From assembly GCF_016786255.1 (NCBI RefSeq), contig NZ_JADMKT010000077.1, forward strand, positions 186,001 through 250,000: a stretch of DNA of 64,000 nt. Reading direction: 5' to 3'. A program made the position numbers and the translations under genes. The DNA comes from Robertkochia sediminum. GTDB lineage: Bacteria; Bacteroidota; Bacteroidia; Flavobacteriales; Flavobacteriaceae. Under the pieces are notes generated by a model, which was given only the letters and a program-made list of their open reading frames with translations, was not told where the DNA came from and made no database searches. Of this stretch, positions 16,769-25,555 are shown one piece after another; position 1 is the stretch's first letter; each line of letters begins with the position of its first letter.

Positions 16769-17632
16769 TTAATACTTTTCGCTTTTATCTAGAATTGGCT
16801 CTTCAATTTCTTTAAAATCTTTTAAACGAGGAACATGTTTAGATCCTTTAAATAAAACAACTTCTTCAAATGAAGGAAAAATATCTTTAACTCGTTTTAT
16901 CATTTTTTTACCAGGAAAAAGGATGTCCTTTTCAGCTGCGAAAATGCTGATCGGGGTTTTTATGTTTTTAGCTGAATCTTTTGTAATTACAGGTAGTGGC
17001 GAGAAATCCATGTTACAGTGCTGAAATGTATTTGACATATAGGTTAACGCAAAATCATCGTATTCAGAAAAAAGAACACCCATTACTTTTTTAATGTACT
17101 TTTGGTTATTTGTTTTGATAAACTTTTTTAATGGGATGAACAATTTGATCAAACCTACAAGAGGATTGCCATTTACAATATAGACTGGGGCGATTAAGAA
17201 AACCTGTCTGATCGGGGTTTCATTAAACTCTAGTGCTTTTAAGCTGATGAAACCACCAAAGGAAAAACCTACTAAGGTTACGTCTTTCAGTCTTAGTTTT
17301 ATGATCACCTCAATAAGCCATTTTCCATAGTCTAAAGACTTCATGTCCAATCTATTCTCTGCACTTTTATTGGGTTGTGCCAGCACATCTACCGCATAAA
17401 CACAATATTTTGAAGCTAGATTAGGGAAAGAATCCAAAATTTGTGGTGCACATCCTCCTGTTCCGTGAATCAAAACTAAAGGAGGGTTTTTAGTATTTCC
17501 AGTAATGATAACATTGGTAACTCCAAACTTTGTTTCTACCATTTTTTCTGAATATTCAATATTCAGTTCATTTAACTTTTGATCGTAAAGGGTTATGATT
17601 TTTTCTTTTCCTTCTTTTGTTTTGAAAAACAT
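16769..17632 (-). CDS. Alpha/beta hydrolase
   Basis: 287 residues from the ATG at 17632, chosen because the broken paralogue at 28862 begins with the same MFFK and because a longer frame would run into the neighbouring lipoprotein gene. The oxyanion-hole motif LIHGTGGCAPQI and the nucleophile elbow VGFSFGGF (Ser between Gly-Phe and Phe-Gly) are present, and a late Asp/His pair (AAEKDI, GSKHVP) completes the triad. No signal peptide, so cytoplasmic. Substrate unknown. About 25 bp before its start codon are also conserved with the paralogue, so the duplication included the leader. Confidence 0.82.
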   Translation of the reverse strand: MFFKTKEGKEKIITLYDQKLNELNIEYSEKMVETKFGVTNVIITGNTKNPPLVLIHGTGGCAPQILDSFPNLASKYCVYAVDVLAQPNKSAENRLDMKSLDYGKWLIEVIIKLRLKDVTLVGFSFGGFISLKALEFNETPIRQVFLIAPVYIVNGNPLVGLIKLFIPLKKFIKTNNQKYIKKVMGVLFSEYDDFALTYMSNTFQHCNMDFSPLPVITKDSAKNIKTPISIFAAEKDILFPGKKMIKRVKDIFPSFEEVVLFKGSKHVPRLKDFKEIEEPILDKSEKY

Positions 17633-17687
17633 GGTTGATTCGTTTTTTGATTGATGATTTCTATATTTAATGTGTTGATCTAATGTT

Positions 17688-18554
17688 CTAATAACTTTTT
17701 TGAAGTGAAAAGATAACTTTTGCATCCACCCAAAAGATATCAGCTTTATTGCCACCATACGATCTATGAAAGAAAAAGTACTTTCCGTCAGGGGATATAC
17801 TTCCGAAAGCATCTTCAAATTCTGTATTGATCTTATCACCTAAATTGATTGCAGGACCCCAGGAGCTATCTTTTTGACGAAATGAAATATATAAGTCTGA
17901 ATTACCATACCCACTTTCTCTCTGATCGTCCCAAATAATATAAGATTCATCCGGTGCGATAAAAGGGTGTGCATTCCATATGCCAACATCCAATTTTAGT
18001 GCTTTAGGTTCTTCATAATTCCCGTCGACTAAACGCGAATAGCGTAATGGTCCATTTTCGCTTGCTTCATCAAAATAATAAGTACCATTTGATGCTGTAG
18101 TAAGACGCATAATAGGAAATTTATCAAAAGTCGCACCAAGTGGCTTTACAGCAGACCAGCCTGAGGAATCTTTTGTTCTGTAGTTTCTTCCTAAATGCAT
18201 GGTGTTACCATTTGGTGTAATGAATGGCTCGCCTGATCTTGGTGCTATGAGAGATTCGGTCAACTGTTCGTCTTTAAACTGAACGACCACCAATGCATTA
18301 TTTTTATAAGTCCCTCCTCGTCTTCGGAAATAAAACGATTTTAAATCAGGTGAAATAGCTACTGCAGCTTCTCTATGTTCAGTTTGAATGATCTTTGGTG
18401 CAAAGGGTTTAGGCGCTAAACCCGGTGGATCTTGACCAAGATAAATTTCTTCTAAACTTTCTTCCTTATCAACTTTTGATCTATGTTCTACATTGTTGCA
18501 AGCATTAATAGCTAACGCTATTACTAAGAGCAATGAGAAATATGCTATTCTCAT
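17688..18554 (-). CDS. PD40/WD40-like propeller lipoprotein
   Basis: 288 residues with signal peptide and lipobox at the N-terminus (LLLVIALAINAC). The body carries PD40-type beta-propeller repeats seen in TolB-like proteins: AAVAISPDLKSFYFRR, PFIAPDESYIIWDDQ and GSISPDGKYFFFHRS. It is probably anchored in the periplasm or outer membrane, facing a binding role. It overlaps the upstream cupin gene by 4 bp (ATGA-type junction), so the two are translationally coupled. No enzymatic motif is visible. Confidence 0.8.
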   Translation of the reverse strand: MRIAYFSLLLVIALAINACNNVEHRSKVDKEESLEEIYLGQDPPGLAPKPFAPKIIQTEHREAAVAISPDLKSFYFRRRGGTYKNNALVVVQFKDEQLTESLIAPRSGEPFITPNGNTMHLGRNYRTKDSSGWSAVKPLGATFDKFPIMRLTTASNGTYYFDEASENGPLRYSRLVDGNYEEPKALKLDVGIWNAHPFIAPDESYIIWDDQRESGYGNSDLYISFRQKDSSWGPAINLGDKINTEFEDAFGSISPDGKYFFFHRSYGGNKADIFWVDAKVIFSLQKSY

Positions 18555-18919
18555 ACGTTATTTTTTTGATTGTTGATGGATTTTGTGATCTCAGTTATTA
18601 CATTACCGGTATGCAAGGTTGTTTTACTTTCGATTAGCAGGATGGTACATTCCTTTTTAGATGATACTTTATGATTTACCCCCTTAGGAACAACAAATAG
18701 ATCTCCCTTTTGCATGGTGAAAGTCGGCTGATGCTCTATTTCCATTACCAAAAACCCTTCAAGAATAAGGAATAATTCGTCCTCGTTTTCATGGGTATGC
18801 CAAGGGACTTTATCGCCATCAATTTTGGCGATTTTCACGTATTCATTATTTACTTCTGCTATTATTTTTGGGGAATAATAGGATTGTAAATCTTTAATTT
18901 GATCATATACGTTTACCAT
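18551..18919 (-). CDS. Cupin-domain protein
   Basis: 122 residues forming a single cupin barrel. Metal-ligand motif 1 reads WHTHENEDELFLILEG and motif 2 is near FVVPKGVNHKV, with conserved His and Glu. No signal peptide. Cupins of this size bind a metal and act as small enzymes, isomerases or sensors; the target is unknown. It lies 10 bp after the serine hydrolase gene and overlaps the lipoprotein gene, so it belongs to one minus-strand operon. Confidence 0.82.
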   Translation of the reverse strand: MVNVYDQIKDLQSYYSPKIIAEVNNEYVKIAKIDGDKVPWHTHENEDELFLILEGFLVMEIEHQPTFTMQKGDLFVVPKGVNHKVSSKKECTILLIESKTTLHTGNVITEITKSINNQKNNV

Positions 18920-18929
18920 CTTAAATGTA

Positions 18930-20408
18930 TTATTCGTCTTCTTTCAACAATTTGTTCAATGTGTTTTTTGACCCTTCACTTCCTAATTCAACCGCCTTTG
19001 TGTAACTTTTTATAGCTTCTTCTTTTTGGTTGTATTTTAGGTGAGCTTCACCCAATGAATCCCATAAATTACCATCGTCAGGAAATAATTTCACATTAAG
19101 TTTAAACAATGCTAATGCCCAACCTGGTTGGTCTTCTTTTTTCATCCTGCTATAGCCTAGTCGATTTAGTATGGCATGGTTGTCAAATTCACTTTTAAGT
19201 TCTTTCTTTAAAAAATCTGGTAATTTTTCTGCATTTGTAGATGAATGTGTGTTGATAAATTCATGAATCAATTCATAAATATTTTTTGAAAGTGGGGTTG
19301 GGGTGTAATTCGTATTAAAAACCATCTTACCAATTTCTCTCGCAACCTCTTCTGATTCACGTCCTAAAAACGCATTTGTCATGTATATTATCACGACATC
19401 ATCGTCTGTAAATCTTACAAAATCTGCAAAGTACAATCCATTACTCCCATTATGAGCAACGATTTTGGTGTCTCGATTGCTTTGAGATATGGCCCAGCCA
19501 TACCCATAATGTGATGTCATTTTATCGTTTTCGGCTACATATGCTGCTTCTTGTATTTCTCTGGCTTTCTTTGATAAAACGATGTTGTTTTTTAAAGCAT
19601 TATGCCATTTGAATAAATCTTCAATCGTAGAATGAATGTCCCCTTTACCAATACTATACCAATGGTTGTTATTTTGAGGCAGATGTTGTTGGGTTGTTCC
19701 CCAATCTGTCCATTTTTCAGCATCTCTGTTATAGTAGTACCCATGTGCTAACCGTTCTGTACTAAAATTGATGTGTTTATATCCCGTACTTGTCAATTGT
19801 GCAGGTTCCAATAAATAGTTTGTCAGAAAAGCACTATAGGTTTGTTCTGAAACCAATTCTATTATAACCGCTAGCATAATGTAGTTGGCATTCGCATATT
19901 GATACTTAGTACCAGGCTTAGATTGCAATTCTGATTCAAAAAACTCTTTTAAAAACTGTTGTTTACTAGCTTCATCATATCTAAAACCGCCTGTTCTATT
20001 AGAAATTCCTGAGGTATGCGTAAGTAATTGATGAATTGTTATATCGCTCTTATCAAAAGGGGTCTGAGTAAAATATGAACTTATTTTATCCGATGTTTTG
20101 ATTTTACCTTGCTCGACCAATTTTAAAATAGCGGAAGCTGTAAATTGTTTCGTTACAGAACCAATATTAAAAACGGTTTTTGGGGAATTGGGAATTTTAT
20201 TTTTACGATCTGCCCATCCGTATCCTTTGGACAAAATAACTTCCCCTTTTTTAGCAACTAAAACAACACCAGAAAAGCCATTCTTTGCACTTGCTTCTAA
20301 ATAAGAATCAATCTTGTTGAAAAGCTTTTTGTTCGTGTTTTGAGAAGTAGCGCTAAAAATGGAAAGCGTAATGATTGTAAAAAATAGTGTTTTAATAAAC
20401 GATCTCAT
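18930..20408 (-). CDS. Serine hydrolase of the beta-lactamase/class C fold with C-terminal TPR
   Basis: 492 residues from the ATG at 20408, preferred over 20429 because it avoids overlap with the small gene at 20413-20553 and still gives a full signal peptide. Active-site motif SVTK (Ser84-Lys87), YAN (second motif) and a late HNGSNG (K/H-T/S-G-like third motif) mark the beta-lactamase/penicillin-binding esterase family. The last ~80 residues form TPR-like helices (NLWDSLGEAHLKYNQKEEAI). Exported; probably a peptidase or esterase rather than an antibiotic resistance enzyme, but this cannot be settled by sequence. Confidence 0.87.
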   Translation of the reverse strand: MRSFIKTLFFTIITLSIFSATSQNTNKKLFNKIDSYLEASAKNGFSGVVLVAKKGEVILSKGYGWADRKNKIPNSPKTVFNIGSVTKQFTASAILKLVEQGKIKTSDKISSYFTQTPFDKSDITIHQLLTHTSGISNRTGGFRYDEASKQQFLKEFFESELQSKPGTKYQYANANYIMLAVIIELVSEQTYSAFLTNYLLEPAQLTSTGYKHINFSTERLAHGYYYNRDAEKWTDWGTTQQHLPQNNNHWYSIGKGDIHSTIEDLFKWHNALKNNIVLSKKAREIQEAAYVAENDKMTSHYGYGWAISQSNRDTKIVAHNGSNGLYFADFVRFTDDDVVIIYMTNAFLGRESEEVAREIGKMVFNTNYTPTPLSKNIYELIHEFINTHSSTNAEKLPDFLKKELKSEFDNHAILNRLGYSRMKKEDQPGWALALFKLNVKLFPDDGNLWDSLGEAHLKYNQKEEAIKSYTKAVELGSEGSKNTLNKLLKEDE

Positions 20409-20412
20409 TTTG

Positions 20413-20553
20413 TTATTTTTTGGTTCCATATTCTAACGCAGCACCTATGGCAATGCCCAGAACAAACCATAATTGCATATTTGAGGTTAAGTAGCCTACT
20501 ACAGTTCCCAGTATAATTCCTATTCCCAGTTTGACACCTTTTGTAGTTTTCAT
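20413..20553 (-). CDS. Tiny glycine-rich membrane protein (46 aa)
   Basis: 46 residues, starting MKTTKGVKLGIGIILGTVVG. Two short hydrophobic segments with small-residue spacing of the glycine-zipper type flank a turn, and the protein ends in a charged EYGTKK. A second member of the same kind lies at 22340-22504. Each is placed directly before a hydrolase gene in the direction of transcription. No homology recognised; probable small inner-membrane protein. Confidence 0.6.
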   Translation of the reverse strand: MKTTKGVKLGIGIILGTVVGYLTSNMQLWFVLGIAIGAALEYGTKK

Positions 20554-20617
20554 TTTTTCTATAATTTCTATTCTTAATTTATTTATGATAAAAATAAGTT
20601 GACTTCGGCACTGGGAA

Positions 20618-20639
20618 GTTCTGCATTAAGAATCAGAAC
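20618..20639. promoter_or_regulatory. Inverted motif GTTCTG-N10-CAGAAC, copy 1
   Basis: Perfect 6-bp arms with a 10-bp spacer, 65 bp upstream of the 46-residue gene and just past the stop of the amidohydrolase gene. Related copies with the same spacer length occur at 22721, 25534 and 27803. Candidate operator of a dimeric regulator. Confidence 0.5.
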
Positions 20640-20647
20640 GAAATCCT

Positions 20648-22207
20648 TTAATCTGCAAACTGCACTCGAATTAATGGGCTATTCAGTAAGCTCAAAAATG
20701 TTTTTATGTTGAAATGAAAACTGCCAGCAGCTGATGCTGTGAACTGTTTTAATTCTCTTAGTTTTTCCCGATTATAATATACTCCGTTCAACAACACTCC
20801 TTTGATACGTTTTGTATTTTCAATATCCTTTAAAGGATTTTCATATAGTAAAACCAGGTCTGCTTTCTTGCCAATTGCTATTGTTCCATAATCCTTAGCC
20901 AGATTTGAAAACATTGCGGGCACAATGGTTGCACTTTGCAGGGCCTCCAGATTAGAAAGTCCGCTTGTTGTTAATTCGTATAATTCATCATGCAAACTAA
21001 ATCCGGCAAACACATAAGAGTCGGTAACATCGGTTCCTGCCATAATGGGCACCCCCATGCTATTTGCCATTCTTACTTGTTTTTTTGAAGCTTCATAAAA
21101 TTGTTCACTTACACTAATTCCTTCACTTTCGAGATTTTTCTTTTTGTTATGGTTTGTGTCATATTTCCACCACAGTTGCTTTCTGACGTGGGTTACATAT
21201 TTTAGATTTTCATTATCAGTAAACTCATTTTTATGCGCATTGGCTTCAAACTTCAAGGTCTGTAAGGTCGGCGTCCAGTGGGCTTCTTTTTGTTGCATTA
21301 GACGCATTAATGCTTTAGCCTTAACGCTATCAAACCGTTGTACGATCGTTGCTTTTGATCTGGAAAAATATGCTTTCCAATTTGTTGGATGCTTTAAACT
21401 ATCCGCTTCCGGGAAACACTCGTACATGAATATTCGTCCGTGCTCAAAACTTCTTTGTCCCAGGTTAATCGCTTCTTCCAAACTTAGAAACATGGGCTTA
21501 TGACCTGCCAGATGCAAACCATACTGAGGTGCTCTTAGCGCTAATGTTTTGTAAGTGTTTTTTGGCAACTGCTGATACACCTTAATAAAATCTACGTTTT
21601 CCTTTTTATAGAATTGTAGCAACGAATCTACTTGAGATGGATCTTGCAGTTTAAAAAAGTCCGGTGCATCCTCAGGGATGGCTTTTTCACCATCCATTTG
21701 GTAACTGCTTTGCAATACATATCTCGGTGTGATCCTGGTGTTATTCTCTAAGTCTTTATTCCACTGTAATCGTTCTTGACTACCCACCCAATAGCTATCC
21801 TTTTCATTCAACTGACCAGACATATCTCTTACCACAGTAATGCCATTTGCGATGTACAGTGGATGATGCAACCATTCTGAATGTTGATTGGAATGGGTAT
21901 GCATGTCCCATAAACCCGGAATAAGGTATTTACCCGTACCATCGATAATTAAAGCATCATCAAAAGCTGTGATTAGAACCGTATCAATTTTTGTGATACG
22001 GGACTGTTCTATCAAAACAAATTGATCCGTAATAACTTCTCCGGATACAACATTTACAATATTTACATTTTTGATGATGGTTCTTTCAAAAACCATTGGT
22101 GTTTGTAATTTGGATGTAGGCCAGAGGTAAGCTGTAATAGTTATTGCAATTGCTACGATAATTATAGCCATTACAACTTTAGTAAGGTAGATAAGCTTTT
22201 TTTTCAA
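20648..22207 (-). CDS. Membrane-anchored amidohydrolase
   Basis: About 519 residues. The start is taken as the TTG at 22207, because it gives a lysine-rich N-terminus before the single membrane anchor; an ATG at 22171 is the alternative. The amidohydrolase metal motif LWDMHTHS and the late metal Asp in AGTDVTDSYVFAG are present, and the C-terminal composite beta-domain (GTIAIGKKADLVLL) is typical of imidazolonepropionase/prolidase-like members. Predicted periplasmic, substrate unknown. It follows the 54-residue membrane protein gene on the same strand. Confidence 0.84.
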   Translation of the reverse strand: MKKKLIYLTKVVMAIIIVAIAITITAYLWPTSKLQTPMVFERTIIKNVNIVNVVSGEVITDQFVLIEQSRITKIDTVLITAFDDALIIDGTGKYLIPGLWDMHTHSNQHSEWLHHPLYIANGITVVRDMSGQLNEKDSYWVGSQERLQWNKDLENNTRITPRYVLQSSYQMDGEKAIPEDAPDFFKLQDPSQVDSLLQFYKKENVDFIKVYQQLPKNTYKTLALRAPQYGLHLAGHKPMFLSLEEAINLGQRSFEHGRIFMYECFPEADSLKHPTNWKAYFSRSKATIVQRFDSVKAKALMRLMQQKEAHWTPTLQTLKFEANAHKNEFTDNENLKYVTHVRKQLWWKYDTNHNKKKNLESEGISVSEQFYEASKKQVRMANSMGVPIMAGTDVTDSYVFAGFSLHDELYELTTSGLSNLEALQSATIVPAMFSNLAKDYGTIAIGKKADLVLLYENPLKDIENTKRIKGVLLNGVYYNREKLRELKQFTASAAGSFHFNIKTFLSLLNSPLIRVQFAD

Positions 22208-22339
22208 AATTTATTTTCGTGAATGCGGGGCAATTAATCAACCCAAAAATCCTCATTTTCAGTTTCGATAATTGCACTCCGAATGGTTTTTTAGTTTAGC
22301 TAATAATCCTGACAATTTTCAGGTAATCAGTTCATATCG

Positions 22340-22504
22340 CTATTTCCTTTTTTCTGTTTTTTTAGTTAAAATGATTCCAACTAAAACTCCCAACGAAACT
22401 CCAAGACTAATAAATAGGGCTAAATTGTCTGTCAAAACACCTATTACACTTCCGATTGTGGCACCAAAGGCTGAACCTAAGACTATTTTTTTTTCGTTAT
22501 TCAT
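22340..22504 (-). CDS. Small glycine-rich membrane protein (54 aa)
   Basis: 54 residues from MNNEKKIVLGSAFGATIGSV to a basic tail KKTEKRK. Two hydrophobic segments rich in Gly/Ser at i/i+4 spacing suggest a glycine-zipper hairpin. Resembles the 46-residue protein at 20413-20553 in layout (LG-x3-G-x3-G, then LT-x-N, then LG-x3-G). Upstream of the amidohydrolase gene on the same strand. A plus-strand frame overlapping it lacks such a pattern and is not supported. Confidence 0.6.
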   Translation of the reverse strand: MNNEKKIVLGSAFGATIGSVIGVLTDNLALFISLGVSLGVLVGIILTKKTEKRK

Positions 22505-22720
22505 ATTTCCTAATTTTGTTTAGCTGTGAGTTAGTTGATATACAAGGTGTTACAGGGTGTGCCTTCAAGGTTTTGTCTCTGTTTTTTGTTCTAATTGCTG
22601 CTGGCTTAATGGTATAACACCGATAAATACAATTACTATCAGATTAAAATTCATGAAGTGTCCTTTTGATTAATTTTTGCAAATTTTGACTCAAATTTAT
22701 TTTAAAGGCTGATCGTAAAC

Positions 22721-22742
22721 GGTCTGCATTACAAATCAGAAC
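22721..22742. promoter_or_regulatory. Inverted motif GGTCTG-N10-CAGAAC, copy 2
   Basis: One mismatch from the perfect copy, same 10-bp spacer beginning CATTA. It lies between the S33 hydrolase stop and the 54-residue protein gene, 217 bp upstream of the latter. Confidence 0.45.
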
Positions 22743-22745
22743 CCA

Positions 22746-24140
22746 TTAATTTATATGCCCTAAAATCCAATTTGATATTTCTTGCAATGCGATTGGGGAA
22801 AATGTCTGTTCAATTTTCCGATACTCATCCATCTTTCCTGTTTCGCACTCCTGAAAAAAGTGGTTTAAGTTTTCCAATTCAAGTATTTTGTAATCTTTGT
22901 TACCACCATTGATCAAAGCTTGACGTATTCCATTTTGATTTATTTTAGCGTTAACTTGGGTATCTTTACTACCATTTAAAGACAACACAGGGATTTGCAA
23001 TTTTTCAATTTCATCAGCTGGATTGTATTTTAAAAAGTAGCGTGACCATGGTTTAATACTTGTATTTACTTGACTTTCTATAAGTGCATTGATATTTTTT
23101 TCAGGTACATTTAAGTCTTTTAAAATTGGTTTTAAAAAATTATTATAGTGTGCTGTTAATTCTGTTTTAATTTCTTTTTCACTTTTATCAGAAGTAACAA
23201 TTTCAATCGCTTTTCTGGAATTTTCCTCATATGCTTTTTCATCTTTCACCGGAAATTGACGTAATGTTTTAGATTGCATTACCGATAATTCTGCTCCGGA
23301 AATTCCAGTAGAAGCCAATAAAACCATAAAAGACACATCTTTTGTTTGATTCGCTGATAATGGAGCAATGATTCCACCTTCGCTATGTCCAATTAAACCA
23401 ATATGCTTTTTATCTATTTCTTTTCTGGTTTTCAAGTAAGCGATGGCGCTTAGTACGTCTTTAGAAAAATCTTCTGTGGTTGCTCTGCCAAAATCGCCGG
23501 TAGATGCTCCTTGACCACGGTCATCGAAACGCAATACACCAATACCTTGTTTGGTAAGATGATCTGCCAGGACTAAAAAGGGTTTGTGTCCCATAAAAGT
23601 TTCGTCTCTGTCCTGTGGACCACTTCCGCTAATTAAAATGGCTACTGGAAAGATACCGTTTTTATTAGGTAACGTTAAGGTGCCAGCTAAGGTTATATTT
23701 GCTTCGTTATTTTTAAACAATACCTCTTCTTCATAGTAGGAATATGGTTTTACCGGTTCTTGAGGTCTGCGTTGGTCTTCTATTTCTACGCTCCCTCTTT
23801 TTAAATTCAGTGCCATTTCTATACCACCTTCTTTATAGTTTCCTTCAAATTGTTGTAATTCACTATTAAAGTGTGCTATATAAGACATACCAACGTTTGA
23901 ACCATCAATTATCAGCTTTCCGTTTGTAAGCGTTGTTGCTGTAGGTTTAATTCCGGAAACTCTAAATGTAGGTACATTCATTATTGCCGAATATTTCCCA
24001 TTTTCTTGCTTGATGTTAAAAATAAAGGTGATTTCTTTCTCACCTCTTTTGGCCTTTCCGCTCCAATCTCCTGATATATCTTGAGAAAAACTTAATACTG
24101 AGTATAGTAATAAAGCGAATGAGATAAGTATTTTTTTCAT
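22746..24140 (-). CDS. Secreted alpha/beta hydrolase (S33/serine aminopeptidase-like)
   Basis: 464 residues with signal peptide (MKKILISFALLLYSVLSFSQ). An N-terminal ~130-residue beta-rich domain precedes the hydrolase fold. The fold shows LISGSGPQDRDETF (oxyanion region), the nucleophile elbow GLIGHSEGG, a late Asp (LNGSKDTQ) and His (LNHFFQ). Dienelactone-hydrolase and S33 peptidase families share this architecture in Bacteroidota. Exported, probably esterase or peptidase. About 108 bp separate it from the sigma-factor pair upstream. Confidence 0.85.
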   Translation of the reverse strand: MKKILISFALLLYSVLSFSQDISGDWSGKAKRGEKEITFIFNIKQENGKYSAIMNVPTFRVSGIKPTATTLTNGKLIIDGSNVGMSYIAHFNSELQQFEGNYKEGGIEMALNLKRGSVEIEDQRRPQEPVKPYSYYEEEVLFKNNEANITLAGTLTLPNKNGIFPVAILISGSGPQDRDETFMGHKPFLVLADHLTKQGIGVLRFDDRGQGASTGDFGRATTEDFSKDVLSAIAYLKTRKEIDKKHIGLIGHSEGGIIAPLSANQTKDVSFMVLLASTGISGAELSVMQSKTLRQFPVKDEKAYEENSRKAIEIVTSDKSEKEIKTELTAHYNNFLKPILKDLNVPEKNINALIESQVNTSIKPWSRYFLKYNPADEIEKLQIPVLSLNGSKDTQVNAKINQNGIRQALINGGNKDYKILELENLNHFFQECETGKMDEYRKIEQTFSPIALQEISNWILGHIN

Positions 24141-24248
24141 TTTTTAATATTTAAATGTGTTAGAATTTGAACGTACTTCTCCTGTCCGAATAAATTCAGA
24201 ATCAAAATAGGTACGTGAAGTAATTGTGATGTTTAAATTGTAATGAGG

Positions 24249-24845
24249 CTAGTCTTCCAGTTCCTTTAAGATAGTATTTGCTGCATCTGTAGCTTTCTTA
24301 TATTTTTTTTGCACCCAACGCGCAAATATGTACAATACACCAATACCAGAAGGAACCAGCCAATTTAGCTTTTCAGTCATTGTAAAAACATCAATGCCTT
24401 TCATGATCTTACCAAATACAACAACCAAAGCAATAAGTACTATAAAGCTTCCATAAAAACTTATTTTTTGAATTTGCATAAACTGAGATTTTCCCTTTGC
24501 ATAGGCTTTTACAGCTTCTTTATAAGTACTTTTAGAGATGTCTACGGTCTTCATTTTTTTTATCGATTGTAAAGACAAAACAGGTAATAGCATACATGCA
24601 ACAATTGCAATGACCCCGGTAAGTTGCAAATACCATACTTCTAAAGATGAGAAATTGCTGATGATATAGATTACTGCAGCAAAACAAATGAGTGCAGAGA
24701 CTGATTCTGAGAATGAAATAATTCGCATTTTAGTGTCAAAACGCTCTTTCGTCATATCCATAACTAACTGATCTGTTAGTACTTTTTGTTGGTCCACCTT
24801 TTTACTCATTTCTTCCCAAAGGGATTTCATTTCTTCAAGTTCCAT
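24249..24845 (-). CDS. Membrane protein partner of ECF sigma factor
   Basis: 198 residues. A charged N-terminal cytoplasmic segment (MELEEMKSLWEEMSKKVDQQ) is followed by about four membrane helices in two pairs. It starts 7 bp after the sigma-factor stop, the usual place of an anti-sigma factor, but lacks the zinc-binding HxxxCxxC of ZAS-type proteins. I infer a membrane-bound modulator of the sigma factor; direct evidence is only the gene order. Confidence 0.65.
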   Translation of the reverse strand: MELEEMKSLWEEMSKKVDQQKVLTDQLVMDMTKERFDTKMRIISFSESVSALICFAAVIYIISNFSSLEVWYLQLTGVIAIVACMLLPVLSLQSIKKMKTVDISKSTYKEAVKAYAKGKSQFMQIQKISFYGSFIVLIALVVVFGKIMKGIDVFTMTEKLNWLVPSGIGVLYIFARWVQKKYKKATDAANTILKELED

Positions 24846-24852
24846 AATATTG

Positions 24853-25338
24853 TTATTTATTAATTTGAGATCTTAATTTATTTTTTATTCTACCCAAGCG
24901 TGTACCAATATTGGTTGCAGTAAAACCTGTGATCGTAGCAATTTCATCGTAGTTCTTACCTTCTAAATGAAGTAGAATGATACCCTTTTCTACAATGTTG
25001 AGTTTTTGTATATGTGCATATAAAAGAGTAATTCGTTCTTCCATAGCTGAGTCAACTTGATCTATTTGATCTAAAAGAAAATGATCCATAGATACTCGAG
25101 TTCCTTTTCTTTTTTCTTTTTTTAAGTTGCTGATGGCTGTATTTAGTGCAACACGATACATCCAAGTGCTAATTTTTGAATCCTCTTTAAAAGAACTGAA
25201 AGACTTCCAAAGTTGATATACAATTTCCTGGTATAAATCCTTTTGATCTTCGGTAGAATCAGTGTAAAGCCTCGTTACTTTATAAATAATACCTTCGTTC
25301 TCTTTGATGGCTCTTATGAATTCTCTTTTTGTATGCAT
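24853..25338 (-). CDS. ECF-type RNA polymerase sigma factor
   Basis: 161 residues with region 2 (DLYQEIVYQLWKSFSSFKEDSKISTWMYRVALN) and region 4 (GIILLHLEGKNYDEIATITGFTATNIGTRLGRIKNKL) both clear. Binds core polymerase and redirects it to a special promoter set. Co-directional and nearly adjacent to the membrane partner gene, so probably controlled by it. An inverted motif of the island family lies ~196 bp upstream of its start. Confidence 0.93.
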   Translation of the reverse strand: MHTKREFIRAIKENEGIIYKVTRLYTDSTEDQKDLYQEIVYQLWKSFSSFKEDSKISTWMYRVALNTAISNLKKEKRKGTRVSMDHFLLDQIDQVDSAMEERITLLYAHIQKLNIVEKGIILLHLEGKNYDEIATITGFTATNIGTRLGRIKNKLRSQINK

Positions 25339-25533
25339 TTAAAGATTAATTACACTCCATTAGTAATAGAAGGATTCAAAAAATCACAAAAACATGTGTT
25401 TATTTTTCAATAGCACATATAATGATCTGTTTATTAGCGTTATAGAGTTTAAATAATAGGTTTGACTCATCATGCAGCCCATAACTGTTGATGATATCGT
25501 GAAGTGAAATTACAAGTAAAGTCGTGAAGAAAA

Positions 25534-25555
25534 GTTCTAATTGTAAAATCAGAAC
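25534..25555. promoter_or_regulatory. Inverted motif GTTCTA-N10-CAGAAC, copy 3
   Basis: Same spacer length as the other copies, one mismatch. It touches the stop of the AraC-type regulator gene and lies upstream of the sigma-factor gene. Confidence 0.45.

Noticed and set aside
22272-22523. 83-codon plus-strand frame
   Set aside because: Opposite strand holds a better small membrane protein with proper start and glycine-zipper pattern.
24190-24205. A fifth copy of the GTTCTG-N10-CAGAAC motif before the S33 hydrolase gene
   Set aside because: The left arm does not match at the 10-bp spacing.
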